Shown here: positions 6,612 through 7,527 of the stretch, piece after piece
Layout of the letters: each line of letters begins with the position of its first letter
Position numbering within the stretch: the stretch's first letter is position 1
Source: an uncultured Chromatiaceae bacterium
Lineage (GTDB): Bacteria; Pseudomonadota; Gammaproteobacteria; Enterobacterales; Alteromonadaceae
Length of the DNA: 7,527 nucleotides
Direction: 5' to 3'
NCBI GenBank assembly: GCA_946481195.1
Contig: CAMLNG010000165.1
Coordinates: forward strand, 1-7,527
Position numbers and translations under genes: made by a program
The notes under the pieces: model-generated
Seen by the model: the letters and a program-made list of their open reading frames with translations, nothing else
What the model was told of the DNA's origin: nothing
Databases searched by the model: none

Positions 6612-7404
6612 CCCCAGCCGTTGGTTTGATGCGGGCGTGAATTTATTCAGCGCCCAGTTCGACCAGGACAGAGCACAGGTCGTCAGTCAGGCCCATACTG
6701 CAGGCGTTAGCGGGTTATTACTGATCAGCAGTGACCTCGGCGAAACTCAGCTTAATCAGCAATTTTGTACTGCGCATTGCGGCAGTTTTACCACCGCCGG
6801 AGTGCATCCGCACCAGGCCGATCACGTCAGTACCGACTGGCTGCAACAACTCGAATTGCTGTTACAACAGCCGGAAGTGGTCGCCGTTGGTGAGTGTGGC
6901 CTGGACTATAACCGGATGTTTTCGGCCAAACAGCAGCAGTTACGCGTATTTTCTGCACAACTTTCCCTTGCCAAACAATATACAAAAGCGGTTTACTTGC
7001 ATGAACGGGACGCTTTTACCGACCAGATCGATTTGCTGAAAACGTATCAGGTGGACCATGGTATCGCGCATTGCTTTACCGGGGACGTAAACCAGCTGCG
7101 GGCATATCTGGATTTGGGCTTATATATCGGCATTACCGGCTGGCTCTGTGACGAGCGGCGTGGTACTGACTTACAACAAGCGTTGAAATTTGTACCGCTG
7201 GACCGTCTGGTCCTGGAAACGGATGCACCTTATTTGTTACCACGTAACTTGACGGACAAACCGAAAAGCCGACGCAACGAGCCGGCATTTTTGCCCGCGA
7301 TTGGCGAAAAAGTCGCTGCCTTGCTGGAACTGGATATCGCGCGAGTCGCTGCTGTCAGCCGGGCTAATAGTCTGAAGTTGTTTGGGATCCCCGCTGATGC
7401 CTGA
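6601..7404 (+). CDS. tatD: TatD family metal-dependent 3'-5' nuclease
   Basis: TatD is a cytoplasmic metal-dependent hydrolase with a TIM-barrel fold and exonuclease/DNase activity; despite the name it is not required for Tat export. From the GTG at 6601 the protein has 267 residues (E. coli about 260). Metal and active-site positions are visible: GVHPH (67-71), GECGLDYNR with Glu98 (97-105), His134 in LHERD, His157 in HCFTG and Asp208 in ETDAPYLLP (206-214). The N-terminus reads DAGVNL where many family members have a DTHxH-type motif; E. coli TatD has DIGVNL, so this is the true TatD branch and not YcfH or YjjV. The signature ITGWLCDERRG (178-188) and RRNEPA also match E. coli TatD. A GTG at 6568 could add 11 residues but aligns poorly with the family. 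The gene overlaps the upstream gene by 11 bases and the downstream gene by 8. Confidence 0.93.
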   Translation: MSTDPSRWFDAGVNLFSAQFDQDRAQVVSQAHTAGVSGLLLISSDLGETQLNQQFCTAHCGSFTTAGVHPHQADHVSTDWLQQLELLLQQPEVVAVGECGLDYNRMFSAKQQQLRVFSAQLSLAKQYTKAVYLHERDAFTDQIDLLKTYQVDHGIAHCFTGDVNQLRAYLDLGLYIGITGWLCDERRGTDLQQALKFVPLDRLVLETDAPYLLPRNLTDKPKSRRNEPAFLPAIGEKVAALLELDIARVAAVSRANSLKLFGIPADA

Positions 7405-7527
7405 CTTCCAGCCCATCCTGAATTTTTTCACACCCATGCTGCAGTTTCCCTGGCTGTTTGCGCTGGTCATCAGTTTAAGTTTCAGTATTGGTGCAGCCAT
7501 TTGTGCCTTAGTGGTGTATCGCAAACA
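7397..7527 (+). CDS. Membrane protein of unknown identity (N-terminal fragment)
   Basis: An ATG at 7397 overlaps the tatD stop by 8 bases and opens a frame that runs off the right edge (43 complete codons). The product starts MPDFQPILNFFTPMLQFPW and continues with a strongly hydrophobic segment (about residues 18-41) ending in VVYRK, so it looks like an inner-membrane helix with the following part in the cytoplasm. An alternative in-frame ATG at 7436 would give a start 13 residues later. No family can be assigned from so little sequence; a sensor, a signalling protein with a cytoplasmic output domain or a small membrane protein would all fit. The overlap suggests translation coupled to tatD. 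Confidence 0.65.
   Translation, partial: MPDFQPILNFFTPMLQFPWLFALVISLSFSIGAAICALVVYRK

Overview
This window looks like chromosomal DNA from a gammaproteobacterium. The order ubiE-ubiJ-ubiB followed by tatA-tatB-tatC and tatD matches the enterobacterial/alteromonad arrangement, and the proteins can be matched almost residue for residue with the E. coli versions recalled from memory (for example Lys153 and Asp310 in UbiB, and the HLIELR and TPPD motifs in TatC). Extra genes at both edges and between tatC and tatD argue against an enteric bacterium. A marine or freshwater alteromonad-type genus such as Rheinheimera or Alishewanella is a guess from general style, not something the sequence proves. 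Every gene found is on the + strand and gaps are small; no stretch over 300 bases lacks a gene.

Layout. Positions 1-837 hold the 3' part of an AlkC-type DNA alkylation repair glycosylase, cut by the left edge. A 75-base gap with a candidate sigma-70 promoter leads into ubiE (913-1680), ubiJ (1691-2317) and ubiB (2314-3942), a tightly packed ubiquinone biosynthesis cluster. A 100-base gap (3943-4042) carries a second candidate promoter ahead of tatA (4043-4327), tatB (4327-4770) and tatC (4748-5518), which encode the complete twin-arginine translocase and overlap one another. Then come two small secreted proteins of unknown function (5531-6025 and 6093-6611) that are diverged tandem duplicates, tatD (6601-7404), and the first 43 codons of a membrane protein (7397 onward) cut by the right edge.

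How the genes work together. UbiE is a ubiquinone/menaquinone C-methyltransferase. UbiJ is a lipid-binding accessory factor of the Ubi complex, and UbiB is an atypical kinase-like ATPase needed for ubiquinone production. TatA, TatB and TatC export folded, often cofactor-containing proteins, including respiratory enzymes. TatD is a metal-dependent nuclease that shares the operon but is not part of the translocase.

Most of the window is conserved housekeeping DNA. The least explained part is the pair of cysteine-containing secreted paralogues between tatC and tatD: each has a RLQCYD motif near the N-terminus and a predicted beta-rich C-terminal domain with two further cysteines. I see no mobile element, CRISPR array, tRNA or rRNA gene.
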